From positions 1-11,467 of the forward strand of contig CAZCLD010000043.1 of assembly GCA_964499425.1 (NCBI GenBank): 11,467 bases of DNA. The letters are read 5' to 3'. This document shows positions 1 to 6,298 of the stretch, one piece after another. The translations under genes were made by a program, and so were the position numbers. The stretch's first letter is position 1, and every line of letters begins with the position of its first letter. The stretch is from JAQBYK01 sp964499425 (GTDB taxonomy: Bacteria; Patescibacteriota; Gracilibacteria; UBA1369; LOWO2-01-FULL-3). A model generated the notes under the pieces. The model searched no databases and was not told the DNA's origin. It saw only the letters and a list, made by a program, of their open reading frames with translations.

Positions 1-422
1 CCAGTGAGAATCATGGCGGGAAGGTCGAGACGGCCCGCGGCCATCAACATCCCAGGGGTAATCTTGTCACAATTGGTGACACCGACCCATCCATCAAATG
101 AGTGAGAGACCATCATTATCTCAACATTGTCAGCGATGTGGTCGCGAGAGGGTAGGCTCAGGCGCATTTCTGCGTACATTGCTATACCATCACATACAGC
201 TGGGACGCCCCATACAAAGGGGACTCCGCCAGCATCTTTGATACCACGTTTTACCTCTTCTGTTAGTTCATTGAGATGAACGTGCCCGGCAACTACGTTT
301 GTATATGAGTTTGCTATACCAATGAATGGCTTCTTAAAATCGTTGTCCTGCAGTCCGCCCGCACGAAGCAATGAACGGTGGGGCATTGTTTCGATTCTGT
401 CTTTTAATATGTCTGATTTCAT
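1..422 (-). CDS. ilvD: Dihydroxy-acid dehydratase IlvD, N-terminal part (truncated by window edge)
   Basis: IlvD dehydrates 2,3-dihydroxy-isovalerate and 2,3-dihydroxy-3-methylvalerate to the 2-keto acids that IlvE then transaminates to valine and isoleucine. It is a cytoplasmic iron-sulfur enzyme. Only the first 140 codons lie in the window, against a usual length of about 550-600 residues. I translated them from the reverse complement: the protein starts MKSDILKDRIETMPHRSLLR. Diagnostic motifs are the substrate-pocket segment around AGHVHLNEL (residues 45-53), CDGIAM (77-82), LPSRDHIAD (90-98) and the cluster-binding NCDKITPGM (117-125) with Cys118. The absence of a Cys in the AGHVHL segment resembles E. 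coli-type IlvD rather than the PCN-containing subgroup. The gene starts 8 nt after the ilvE stop, so it is co-transcribed. There is no Shine-Dalgarno sequence in the AT-only spacer. Confidence 0.96.
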   Translation of the reverse strand, partial: MKSDILKDRIETMPHRSLLRAGGLQDNDFKKPFIGIANSYTNVVAGHVHLNELTEEVKRGIKDAGGVPFVWGVPAVCDGIAMYAEMRLSLPSRDHIADNVEIMMVSHSFDGWVGVTNCDKITPGMLMAAGRLDLPAMILT

Positions 423-430
423 ATTTTAAA

Positions 431-1354
431 TTAATAGATTGGGGTACACCATTTTTCATATCCCTTCAACTCGGTCATTACAGCTTTGTCATAGAGGTCT
501 TTTAGCTGCTTTGTTATCGGGCCCATTTTGCCATTTCCAATTTTCTTTTTGTCTACGCTGGCTATTGCAGTCACTTTTGCAGCTGTACCTGATAGGAATA
601 ATTCATCAAATTTGTACAGCTTGTCTTTCTTGAAATTCTTTTCTTGGACTTTGAGTTTGAGCTCCTTTTTTGCGATTTTGATCAAACTATCTCTTGTGAT
701 GCCATCTAAAATGCTTGCAGTGGCTGGGGGAGTCCAGATTACTCCGTTTTTTATTCCAAAAATATTGGCACCGCTTGCTTCACAGACATTTCCCTTTGCG
801 TCTAAGAAAATTGGCTCATCAAAGCCTTTTCTTAAGGCTTCCGTTTTTGCGAGAGCACCATTTGCGTAGGCACCTGTGCTTTTTGCTTTGGTTGGAATGA
901 TATCATCGCCGAATCTCGTCCAACTGGTTATGCAAGTATTCAAGCCTTTATCAGCCGTGAAGTAATTTTTTAGAGAGATCATATAAATGGCGAGATCATC
1001 GTCGGGATTGTCGAAGCGTGGTGTCAATAAAGTCGAAGCTGCGTAAAGAGTGGGCCTTATGTATACGTCTTCTCTGACCTTATTCCGCTTAACCAATTTG
1101 CTTATTACCCCTTTGAACTCCGGATATGAGTAGTCAAATTTCATTCCTAAAAGTTTGGACGAATTTTTTAATCTTTTGTGGTGATCTTCAAGCCTAAACA
1201 AGAAAAGATTCTTTTCTTTGCGATGCCAGAATCCACGAATTCCAGAGAAACATCCCAATCCATACTGAATAGCTTTGCATTGTATTGAAACTTTTGCGTC
1301 TTTTGTTCTAATAATTTTTCTTTTCAAGTATGCGTACGGAAATGTTTTTGACAT
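431..1354 (-). CDS. ilvE: Branched-chain amino-acid aminotransferase IlvE
   Basis: This PLP-dependent fold-type IV aminotransferase exchanges amino groups between glutamate and the keto acids of valine, leucine and isoleucine, the last step of each pathway. Its 307 residues match the usual family length of about 300. Lys158, in the AKSTGAYANG segment, fits the Schiff-base lysine. The segment from about residue 183 to 223 carries the conserved core: FLDAKGNVCEASGANIF with the cofactor-contacting Glu192, then WTPPATASILDGITRD, whose TRD follows the phosphate-binding Gly-Ile. It lies 12 nt after the thrC-fusion stop and 8 nt before ilvD, so all three share one transcript. A D-amino-acid aminotransferase or aminodeoxychorismate lyase of the same fold is possible but is disfavoured by the ilvD neighbour and the GITRDS motif. 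No Shine-Dalgarno sequence precedes the ATG. Confidence 0.93.
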   Translation of the reverse strand: MSKTFPYAYLKRKIIRTKDAKVSIQCKAIQYGLGCFSGIRGFWHRKEKNLFLFRLEDHHKRLKNSSKLLGMKFDYSYPEFKGVISKLVKRNKVREDVYIRPTLYAASTLLTPRFDNPDDDLAIYMISLKNYFTADKGLNTCITSWTRFGDDIIPTKAKSTGAYANGALAKTEALRKGFDEPIFLDAKGNVCEASGANIFGIKNGVIWTPPATASILDGITRDSLIKIAKKELKLKVQEKNFKKDKLYKFDELFLSGTAAKVTAIASVDKKKIGNGKMGPITKQLKDLYDKAVMTELKGYEKWCTPIY

Positions 1355-1366
1355 ATGATTATGGGT

Positions 1367-3205
1367 TTATTTTTTGTGATATAAGAAATTGTAGCATTTT
1401 TCAAAGGCACTTACTGAAGCTACTATTACATCTGGTGACGCGGCCTGCGCAATGATACGATTTCCTTTTTTGTCTGCAGCGGTTATTACAACTTTCACAG
1501 CTGCCTCAACACCACCAGTAAATATTTCTACGTTATAATCTACCAGCCTAACCTCTAGTTTGTCGTGATCTTTTATGGCCTTTCTCAGAGCGCTTATTAA
1601 AGCGTCTACTGCACCAACCCCCTTGGCTTGTTCTATCAATATTTTGTCTCCATACCGAACCTTAATGCTAGCCTCTGCTTCCTTGTATTTAGAAGTTTTG
1701 GCTTCAAAATCAATTACTTCGAGATGCTTTTTTTTCTGGTTGTTCTGATCGAGCTGCTCTTCAATAATATTTTGGAAATCTTGTTTGGTGATGGTTTTGC
1801 CTTTTGTCTCAAATTTGCGGATGTTTTCAACTACCCCTTTGAGAACTTGCTTACTCAAATTGATACCAAACTCCTTCTGGATTATTTTTTTGAGTTCCTT
1901 TTCCGAAGGAATTTTTTTCCAAAGAATTTTTCCACGATCTCTCACACTCTCAGACTGGATTTGATAGAGCTTGTATTTCAGATAATTATCTACTTCAGAC
2001 AAATTTGGATCAATAGTCGGGGGATCTGGTATGATTTTTACGGCTGACTTTGGATCTTTGAGTCCATTGCCTGTTGCTACACACACTATAGTGTCGTTCT
2101 TTTTGAATAGCCCTTTTTTGCTTAGTTTTGCAACTGCTGCAATAGGGAGTGCTCCCGATGGCTCAACAAATATGGCCTCTTCTCTTGCTAATGTTTGTTC
2201 AATTTCAAGCACTTCATCATCAGGAATGCTTACTGCATGTCCCTTTGAGTCTTTAAGGCCTTTCAAAACTTTCATCCCATCAAATGGCATACTGACAGCA
2301 ACAGCACTACACACTGTATGTGGTTTTTCTATTGGCACTAATTTTTTGCTTTTTGAATTAAAGGCACGAACAATCACATCGCAGCCTTCCGGCTGTACTG
2401 CTATCAATTTCGGGAGCTTTTTGATTAGTTCTAGCTTGTGTAGCTCAACGAAACCTTTCCAAATTGCGGAGATGTTTGTGCCAACTCCTGCAGGACATAC
2501 TAAATAATCTGGAGCTCTCCACCCTAATTGTTCGGCTATTTCGTATGCCTGTGATTTTTGACCCTCTAACCGGAAAGCGTAATCACCGGCCAAATAGAAT
2601 CCGTTTTTTTCCGCCATCTGCTCTGCAAGCTTGGCGCATTCTGAGTATGTCCCTCTGACTTGAATTATTCGAGCACCATATGAAAGTGTTTGGGCTAGTT
2701 TCCCGATTGGTGTCCCTTCTGGGACCAGAACATAGCATGGTAGTTTTGCCTGGGTGCAATATGCCGCGACAGATGCTGCCATGTTTCCTGTGGAGGCGAA
2801 ACAGACAGCTTTCGCGCCCATTTCTTGTGCCTTGGTTATTTCCACCAATGTACCTCTGTCTTTGAATACTCCCGTAGGGTTTGCCCCTTCATTTTTTATG
2901 TAGAGATTATTGAGTTTGTATTTTTTTGAAAGGTTTATGCAGTGATGTAGAGGCGTACCTCCTTCGTTTAAGGTTATGATTTTTTCAAGATTTATAATTG
3001 GATAGAAAGTAAGGTACTTGAGCGCAGAAATCGGAGAATGCTTGAGAGCGTAGAGGTTTAATCGCCGTTTTATAAAATCATAATTGTAAACTACGTCAAG
3101 AGAGCTGCCGCATTTGAGGCATTTTGTGCAAGTGGTGTGTTCATCAAACTGTGCTTTGCACTTGATGCATTTCAAGGTGTAGAAGTTTTCGTTTAGTGTG
3201 ACCAT
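1367..3205 (-). CDS. thrC: Threonine synthase fused to a LeuA-type linker and regulatory domain
   Basis: Residues 1-40 form a zinc-ribbon typical of archaeal-type threonine synthases, with Cys13, 16, 29 and 32 as likely ligands (Cys26 also lies nearby). Residues about 77-395 form the fold-type II PLP domain. GANPTGVFKDRG carries the PLP lysine, Lys115. ASTGNMAAS (137-145), FRLEGQKSQAYEIAEQLGW (211-229) and CPAGVGTNISAIWKG (237-251) are threonine-synthase signatures. This domain should convert O-phosphohomoserine to threonine. The remainder is not threonine synthase. Residues about 432-486 resemble the helical linker subdomain of 2-isopropylmalate synthase. Residues about 494-612 match its C-terminal regulatory (LeuA dimer) domain: GVGAVDALISAL (529-540), DYNVEIFTGGVEAAVKV (556-572) and PDVIVASVSAF (591-601). 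At 612 residues it is about 200 longer than an ordinary single-domain ThrC of this type. It heads an ilv operon behind a branched-chain attenuator, so feedback by isoleucine or leucine on this domain is a reasonable inference. The zinc-ribbon argues against a threonine dehydratase. Confidence 0.9.
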   Translation of the reverse strand: MVTLNENFYTLKCIKCKAQFDEHTTCTKCLKCGSSLDVVYNYDFIKRRLNLYALKHSPISALKYLTFYPIINLEKIITLNEGGTPLHHCINLSKKYKLNNLYIKNEGANPTGVFKDRGTLVEITKAQEMGAKAVCFASTGNMAASVAAYCTQAKLPCYVLVPEGTPIGKLAQTLSYGARIIQVRGTYSECAKLAEQMAEKNGFYLAGDYAFRLEGQKSQAYEIAEQLGWRAPDYLVCPAGVGTNISAIWKGFVELHKLELIKKLPKLIAVQPEGCDVIVRAFNSKSKKLVPIEKPHTVCSAVAVSMPFDGMKVLKGLKDSKGHAVSIPDDEVLEIEQTLAREEAIFVEPSGALPIAAVAKLSKKGLFKKNDTIVCVATGNGLKDPKSAVKIIPDPPTIDPNLSEVDNYLKYKLYQIQSESVRDRGKILWKKIPSEKELKKIIQKEFGINLSKQVLKGVVENIRKFETKGKTITKQDFQNIIEEQLDQNNQKKKHLEVIDFEAKTSKYKEAEASIKVRYGDKILIEQAKGVGAVDALISALRKAIKDHDKLEVRLVDYNVEIFTGGVEAAVKVVITAADKKGNRIIAQAASPDVIVASVSAFEKCYNFLYHKK

Positions 3206-3236
3206 GGTTGCAATTTACAAATTTTGCTTTTCAAAT

Positions 3237-3265
3237 AAAAAATCCTCTTTGGGTATCCAGAGAGG
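3237..3265 (-). terminator. Attenuator terminator hairpin (regions 3:4) upstream of thrC
   Basis: Read on the minus strand, CCTCT, an unpaired C, TGG, loop ATAC, CCA, an unpaired A and AGAGG form a stem, followed one base later by TTTTTT (3242-3237). The C/A opposition interrupts an 8-bp stem. The hairpin lies 31 nt before the thrC ATG and downstream of the Ile-rich leader peptide. Its 5' arm is shared with the antiterminator at 3259-3294, so the two structures cannot coexist. Confidence 0.85.
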
Positions 3266-3294
3266 TTATAGCTTATACGCCCGAGCGCCTCTCT
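3259..3294 (-). promoter_or_regulatory. Antiterminator hairpin (regions 2:3) of the branched-chain attenuator
   Basis: On the minus strand, AGAGAGG (3294-3288) is perfectly complementary to CCTCTCT (3265-3259), giving a 7-bp stem whose 3' arm is the 5' arm of the terminator. Region 2 can also pair with CCTCT at the end of the leader peptide reading frame (3304-3300), giving a protector 1:2 hairpin. Four alternating copies of CCTCT and AGAGG thus allow the 1:2, 2:3 and 3:4 pairings expected of a ribosome-controlled attenuator. A small CGC-TCGG-GCG hairpin can form inside the 2:3 loop. The order of the four arms and their distances from the Ile codons fit the classical mechanism. Confidence 0.82.
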
Positions 3295-3297
3295 AGA

Positions 3298-3345
3298 CTA
3301 GAGGATAATAATTATCACTGAAATAATTAACACGAGACGTTTCAT
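3298..3345 (-). CDS. Branched-chain amino-acid leader peptide of the thrC-ilvE-ilvD attenuator
   Basis: A 15-codon reading frame, MKRLVLIISVIIIIL followed by TAG, sits between the promoter and the terminator hairpin upstream of the thrC fusion. Eleven of 15 residues are branched-chain: six Ile, three Leu and two Val, with four Ile codons in a row (11-14) just before the last Leu. This is the hallmark of ribosome-stalling leader peptides such as IlvL and LeuL in enterobacteria. The ATG is only 7 nt downstream of the -10 box, so the transcript probably starts at or one base before it. No Shine-Dalgarno sequence is present, so translation would be leaderless. Stalling at the Ile run would mask the first CCTCT segment and free the antiterminator. 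Reading through to the stop would cover the antiterminator's 5' arm and allow termination. Short peptides arise by chance, but the composition, position and matching RNA structures make this one convincing. Confidence 0.87.
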   Translation of the reverse strand: MKRLVLIISVIIIIL

Positions 3346-3352
3346 CGTTCTG

Positions 3353-3380
3353 ATTTTAGCAGGAAAAACAGCATTGTAAA
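3353..3380 (-). promoter_or_regulatory. Promoter of the thrC-ilvE-ilvD operon
   Basis: On the minus strand there is a -35 box TTTACA (3380-3375), a 16-bp spacer and an extended -10 box TGC-TAAAAT (TAAAAT at 3358-3353). The predicted start of transcription falls at about 3346-3345, at the ATG of the leader peptide. The -35 box begins immediately after the stop codon of the upstream membrane-protein gene and lies at the centre of a 34-bp palindrome. Confidence 0.72.
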
Positions 3381-3393
3381 GCTACTTTTCCTG
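3360..3393 (-). repeat. 34-bp inverted repeat over the end of the membrane-protein gene and the ilv promoter
   Basis: CAGGAAAA (3360-3367) is matched by TTTTCCTG (3386-3393), with an inner AGC/GCT match (3370-3372 with 3381-3383). Thirteen of 17 base pairs are symmetric. In minus-strand RNA the two mismatched pairs between these blocks become G-U wobbles, so a 13-bp stem with an 8-nt loop is possible. The hairpin contains the TAG stop of the upstream gene, and its loop is the -35 box of the next promoter. No U-tract follows on the minus strand, so it is not a canonical terminator. It could be an operator or a 3'-end stabilising hairpin. Confidence 0.6.
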
Positions 3394-3765
3394 TTTGTTT
3401 TTGACCATGTGGATAATCGGCCCCACTCCTGCGAGCAGACCACCTGCAATTGTTAAGTATAAACCCAGACCAACTTGCAACTTTATTGTTTCATCCACAT
3501 TCGCAATGATGATTGAATAATAGTCAAAAATTCCAACTGCAAGAATTACTGCTGCAAAAAACAATGAGATCCATATCGGTATTTTCTTTATTAGCAAGAA
3601 TAGAATCAACAGTGCGGCGGCACCAGCGGCTATCATCCAGTCTGGGGCTTCATATGCCTTAAGGTGGATTCCTAGAGCATGGTCCCAATCAAAGGCTCCT
3701 CCGACCAGAACTGTCACACCACCCGCGAGGCCTATAAATCGGCCTAGTTCCTTTTTATTTGTCAT
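3382..3765 (-). CDS. Small four-helix membrane protein of unknown function
   Basis: I do not recognise a family. The 127-residue protein has a short basic N-terminus (MTNKKELGR) and about four hydrophobic segments: residues 9-24, 43-60, 64-83 and 97-121. Between the first two is a polar stretch containing DWDHALGIHLKAYEAPDW, and the C-terminus is lysine-rich. Glycine-rich helices (GLAGGVTVLVGG and IAGGLLAGVG) suggest close helix packing. The ATG overlaps the TGA of the SLH-protein gene by 4 nt (ATGA), so the two are translationally coupled and probably work in the same place, the cell envelope. A role in anchoring or export of the SLH protein is only a guess. No Shine-Dalgarno sequence is present. 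Confidence 0.8.
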   Translation of the reverse strand: MTNKKELGRFIGLAGGVTVLVGGAFDWDHALGIHLKAYEAPDWMIAAGAAALLILFLLIKKIPIWISLFFAAVILAVGIFDYYSIIIANVDETIKLQVGLGLYLTIAGGLLAGVGPIIHMVKNKQEK

Positions 3766-6194
3766 AATTTTTCATTAAATGATTTGAGGGTATCAGTAAA
3801 GTTTTGATTTGATAGGTAATCAGAACCAACATTAATTACTTTAGCAAAAGATGCGCGATCTATGAAGGCATTTGGGTTTAGATTCCCGGTTTCTCCGGCA
3901 CCAGTAAAGATGCCTGCCAAGTAGGAGGCCATCGCATCTCCTGATAATGGGTCGTCAGCCGAAATGTCCGGGAATGTGCCAGACATATAGTCAACAGAAT
4001 CTAATCCAAAAATATCATTTACCATCTTAACAATATCTCCGCGTGGTGCTGATACGTTCCAATCGTTATATGTTCCTCTATTTAATCGATCTAGGCCCAT
4101 TTCGTCTAATGCTATTAAGTAGCCTTCGTACCAGGGAGCTCCATCTGTCGGGACAGGACCTATGCCCGCCGCGCACATTGTCATTTTTAGAGCTTGAGCG
4201 TAAGTAACTTGATCACCCGGCCCAAAATACCCGGTTAGCCCATTGTCATCACTGTAGCCGTTAACACAACCTTCTTTTCGGGTAGTCATAACATCATCCC
4301 AATACCACTCTGGATCCTGATCAAACTCAACGTCATAAAACTCAACTGGATTTTCCCCGAAAATATTTTCGTGATCGACCTGGTCTAAAACAATTCTAAT
4401 ATTATCAAGTACAGACCAGATTTTTTCCTCAGAGGCTCCAAATTCAACAAGACCTCTGACATCCTCCCATAGTTCCTCAACTTTAAACCTGAAGGCATCT
4501 GGAATAACTGTTTCCTTAGTTCTGTTTGCAAGTTCTTCTAATTCTTTTTCGTAGTACTGTACATCATGAAAATCAAAATCCATTTTCTTTAGAACTGCTG
4601 CCTGGTTGTCGAGGTAGCTGTTTGCAAGTTCTTCACCAAAAACACCCACACTGTTCATAACATTGGCAATAATTGCATCGGCAATTTCATCTTCAAGATA
4701 AACTGCAAGTTCTTCCATGAGAACGGAACTAACAGTGCGGAAGATTTCGTCCATCATTGCTTCATCCAAGTTCTCCATGAAAAAATCATCTACATAATCA
4801 TACTGGATGTCTCCATAATATTTGTTGTAGTCGTCTTCAAAATTATATTCCTCCTCGTAATAAGGATCGCCATATGCCCAGCTTTCCACTATTACTGCTT
4901 CTTCGGGGATAAGAGCTAGAAGCTGCTCAGCAACATCTTCATTTTCTTCTAGGTACATTGATAAAATATCCAAATTATCCATAAATGCCATCTCTAAACC
5001 GTCCAAAATGTCCCAGTATTCATTCATTTCATACGGATCATCTAATCCTGCGTCGATTTTTTCTAACATTTTTTCTAAAACAACCCTTGCTTCTGGTGCA
5101 AGTGGTTTGAGATTGGTGATTGCTTTAATCACAAAAGGATCATCAATTTCAAGAATGGTTAGAGCCTCTACAAATGTTTCCGCTATATCGAGGTCTCCTA
5201 GAATCCATTCGATTTCCGCCCGCATATCTCCTTCGAACCAATAAACATCTAGGTTCTGCCAAGCATAGTCTACTACACCCCATGGATAGGTCTTCCAGAA
5301 TGAATCTAATATATCGAAAATTTCCTCGAGATCAGCCGAATAATCAACATTCCAAGCCTCATCAAGATAGGTTTGTTGCTCATAACCATAGTCGTAGTAT
5401 TCATCACTATATTCAATCGCGTCCCTGGCCAAATCGTAGAGTGGGCTTATTTTTTCATTGCTCAAAATCTCTTCTAAGTCCGCGCTGACTCGTGCAAGCT
5501 CTTGCTCAACATCTGCAGGCATTTCAACTCCCATGTATCCATATTCCTGATAAATCATTTCTATTTCCTGTGCCATCCAGAAGAGATCTTCTATTTCGTA
5601 ATAAAGATCGTAGTAATCCAAAGCCATGTCATCCCACTCTCCTTCATCCCACTCATAGTCATACCAATAATCATCCCAATCTTCTTCTTCCCATTTTCCG
5701 TCATCCCATTCCCAATCATCCCATTCCTCGGTATCCCAGTTGTAATCATCCCAATCTTCGTATCCGTAGTCATAGTCGTAATCATAATCGTCGTTGTACC
5801 AATCGTAGTCATAATCTACGTATTCCCATTCATCAAAACTGTAATAGTCAACTTCTAAGACTTCACAATACTGACTAAGAGCGTAACCCTCTCCATCATA
5901 GCAAGTTTCGCAAAGCTCCTTTCCTCCTTCAAAATCCTCAAAAATCTCTTCTTCACAATAAAAACCGGTTAGTTCTAAATAATCATCGTAATTTGTGTAG
6001 ATACTTGTATCGATAGTCTCGTATTCACCGCAAGTATCTGAAGACAAAACTCCATCTGTATAACAAAGTTCGCACGCTCCTCCAAGAAAGACACATTCTT
6101 CGCCATCGCCCCCAATTGCTGAGGCTGTACTTATTTGTGTCATAACTAAGAGGCCAGCTACTAAGACGCAGCCTAGGATTTTTTTCTTGAACAT
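3762..6194 (-). CDS. Secreted acidic Asp/Tyr/Trp-rich protein with C-terminal SLH repeats
   Basis: I chose the ATG at 6194 because it starts a standard signal peptide (MFKKKILGCVLVAGLLVMTQ..., likely cleaved near TASA/IGG). The frame stays open to an ATG at 6248, which would add 18 residues not expected before a signal peptide. The mature protein (810 residues with signal) begins with two four-cysteine units: CVFLGGACELC...DTC, about residues 34-55, and C...CETC...YC, about 80-110. A low-complexity segment at about 117-207 follows, made almost only of Asp, Glu, Tyr and Trp. A long acidic helical region occupies about 210-630. At the C-terminus are three SLH repeats: about 641-679 (NGYSDDNGLTGYFGPGDQVT), 685-731 and 741-794 (FPDISADDP...FIDRASFAKVI). 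SLH repeats attach proteins to secondary wall polymers, so this is a surface protein, perhaps an S-layer component. The function of the acidic region is unknown. Confidence 0.85.
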   Translation of the reverse strand: MFKKKILGCVLVAGLLVMTQISTASAIGGDGEECVFLGGACELCYTDGVLSSDTCGEYETIDTSIYTNYDDYLELTGFYCEEEIFEDFEGGKELCETCYDGEGYALSQYCEVLEVDYYSFDEWEYVDYDYDWYNDDYDYDYDYGYEDWDDYNWDTEEWDDWEWDDGKWEEEDWDDYWYDYEWDEGEWDDMALDYYDLYYEIEDLFWMAQEIEMIYQEYGYMGVEMPADVEQELARVSADLEEILSNEKISPLYDLARDAIEYSDEYYDYGYEQQTYLDEAWNVDYSADLEEIFDILDSFWKTYPWGVVDYAWQNLDVYWFEGDMRAEIEWILGDLDIAETFVEALTILEIDDPFVIKAITNLKPLAPEARVVLEKMLEKIDAGLDDPYEMNEYWDILDGLEMAFMDNLDILSMYLEENEDVAEQLLALIPEEAVIVESWAYGDPYYEEEYNFEDDYNKYYGDIQYDYVDDFFMENLDEAMMDEIFRTVSSVLMEELAVYLEDEIADAIIANVMNSVGVFGEELANSYLDNQAAVLKKMDFDFHDVQYYEKELEELANRTKETVIPDAFRFKVEELWEDVRGLVEFGASEEKIWSVLDNIRIVLDQVDHENIFGENPVEFYDVEFDQDPEWYWDDVMTTRKEGCVNGYSDDNGLTGYFGPGDQVTYAQALKMTMCAAGIGPVPTDGAPWYEGYLIALDEMGLDRLNRGTYNDWNVSAPRGDIVKMVNDIFGLDSVDYMSGTFPDISADDPLSGDAMASYLAGIFTGAGETGNLNPNAFIDRASFAKVINVGSDYLSNQNFTDTLKSFNEKL
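5574..5846 (-). repeat. Degenerate low-complexity repeat encoding Asp-Tyr/Asp-Trp runs
   Basis: This part of the SLH-protein gene encodes about 90 residues dominated by Asp, Glu, Tyr and Trp. It contains alternating DYDYDYDYG near 5771-5797 and WDD/EWD units around it. On the plus strand the DNA shows recurring ATCCCA and ATAATC words without a fixed period, so the repetition is in the protein pattern rather than in exact DNA copies. It is in frame throughout, and its reverse frames are open only because of this composition. Confidence 0.75.
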
Positions 6195-6266
6195 TTTTAG
6201 TGGGTTAAATGCTTGATTTTCTATGAAAGGATACGTTGATACTAGCATGGGGTTTCATTTTTTTCT

Positions 6267-6272
6267 ATATTA
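6267..6272 (-). promoter_or_regulatory. Possible -10 box for the SLH-protein operon
   Basis: On the minus strand, TAATAT (6272-6267) follows TTTCAA (6295-6290) by 17 bp, a weak but correctly spaced promoter. It lies 2 bp from the plus-strand TATAAT of the tRNA promoter, so the two promoters would be divergent and almost superimposed. The predicted transcript would start about 60 nt before the ATG at 6194. Confidence 0.35.
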
Positions 6273-6274
6273 GC

Positions 6275-6280
6275 TATAAT
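6275..6280 (+). promoter_or_regulatory. -10 box of the tRNA-Tyr promoter
   Basis: A perfect TATAAT lies 18 nt before the 5' end of the mature tRNA, giving a predicted 5' leader of about a dozen bases. The best -35 candidate, GTTTCA at 6252-6257 (17-bp spacing), is poor. This is the only clear promoter before the two downstream membrane-protein genes, which are therefore probably transcribed with the tRNA. Confidence 0.6.
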
Positions 6281-6298
6281 CCCAGTGCTTTGAAATAC

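Noticed and set aside
3206..3352. T-box or riboswitch before thrC
   Set aside because: There is no T-box consensus (GGGTGGNACCGCG-like) and the space is too short. The leader peptide and four-arm structure explain the region.
5630..5815. Possible CRISPR or tandem DNA repeat from the recurring ATCCCA words
   Set aside because: There are no fixed-length repeats or spacers. The pattern is explained by in-frame low-complexity protein sequence.
5492..5878. Long plus-strand open frames opposite the SLH gene, one strongly hydrophobic and Ile/Val-rich
   Set aside because: They mirror the Asp/Tyr/Trp codons of the coding strand (reverse complements of GAT, TAT and TGG words). There is no start context and no family resemblance.
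6195..6248. Upstream ATG of the SLH protein
   Set aside because: It would place 18 residues with a proline and acidic residue ahead of a standard signal peptide. I kept it only as an alternative.
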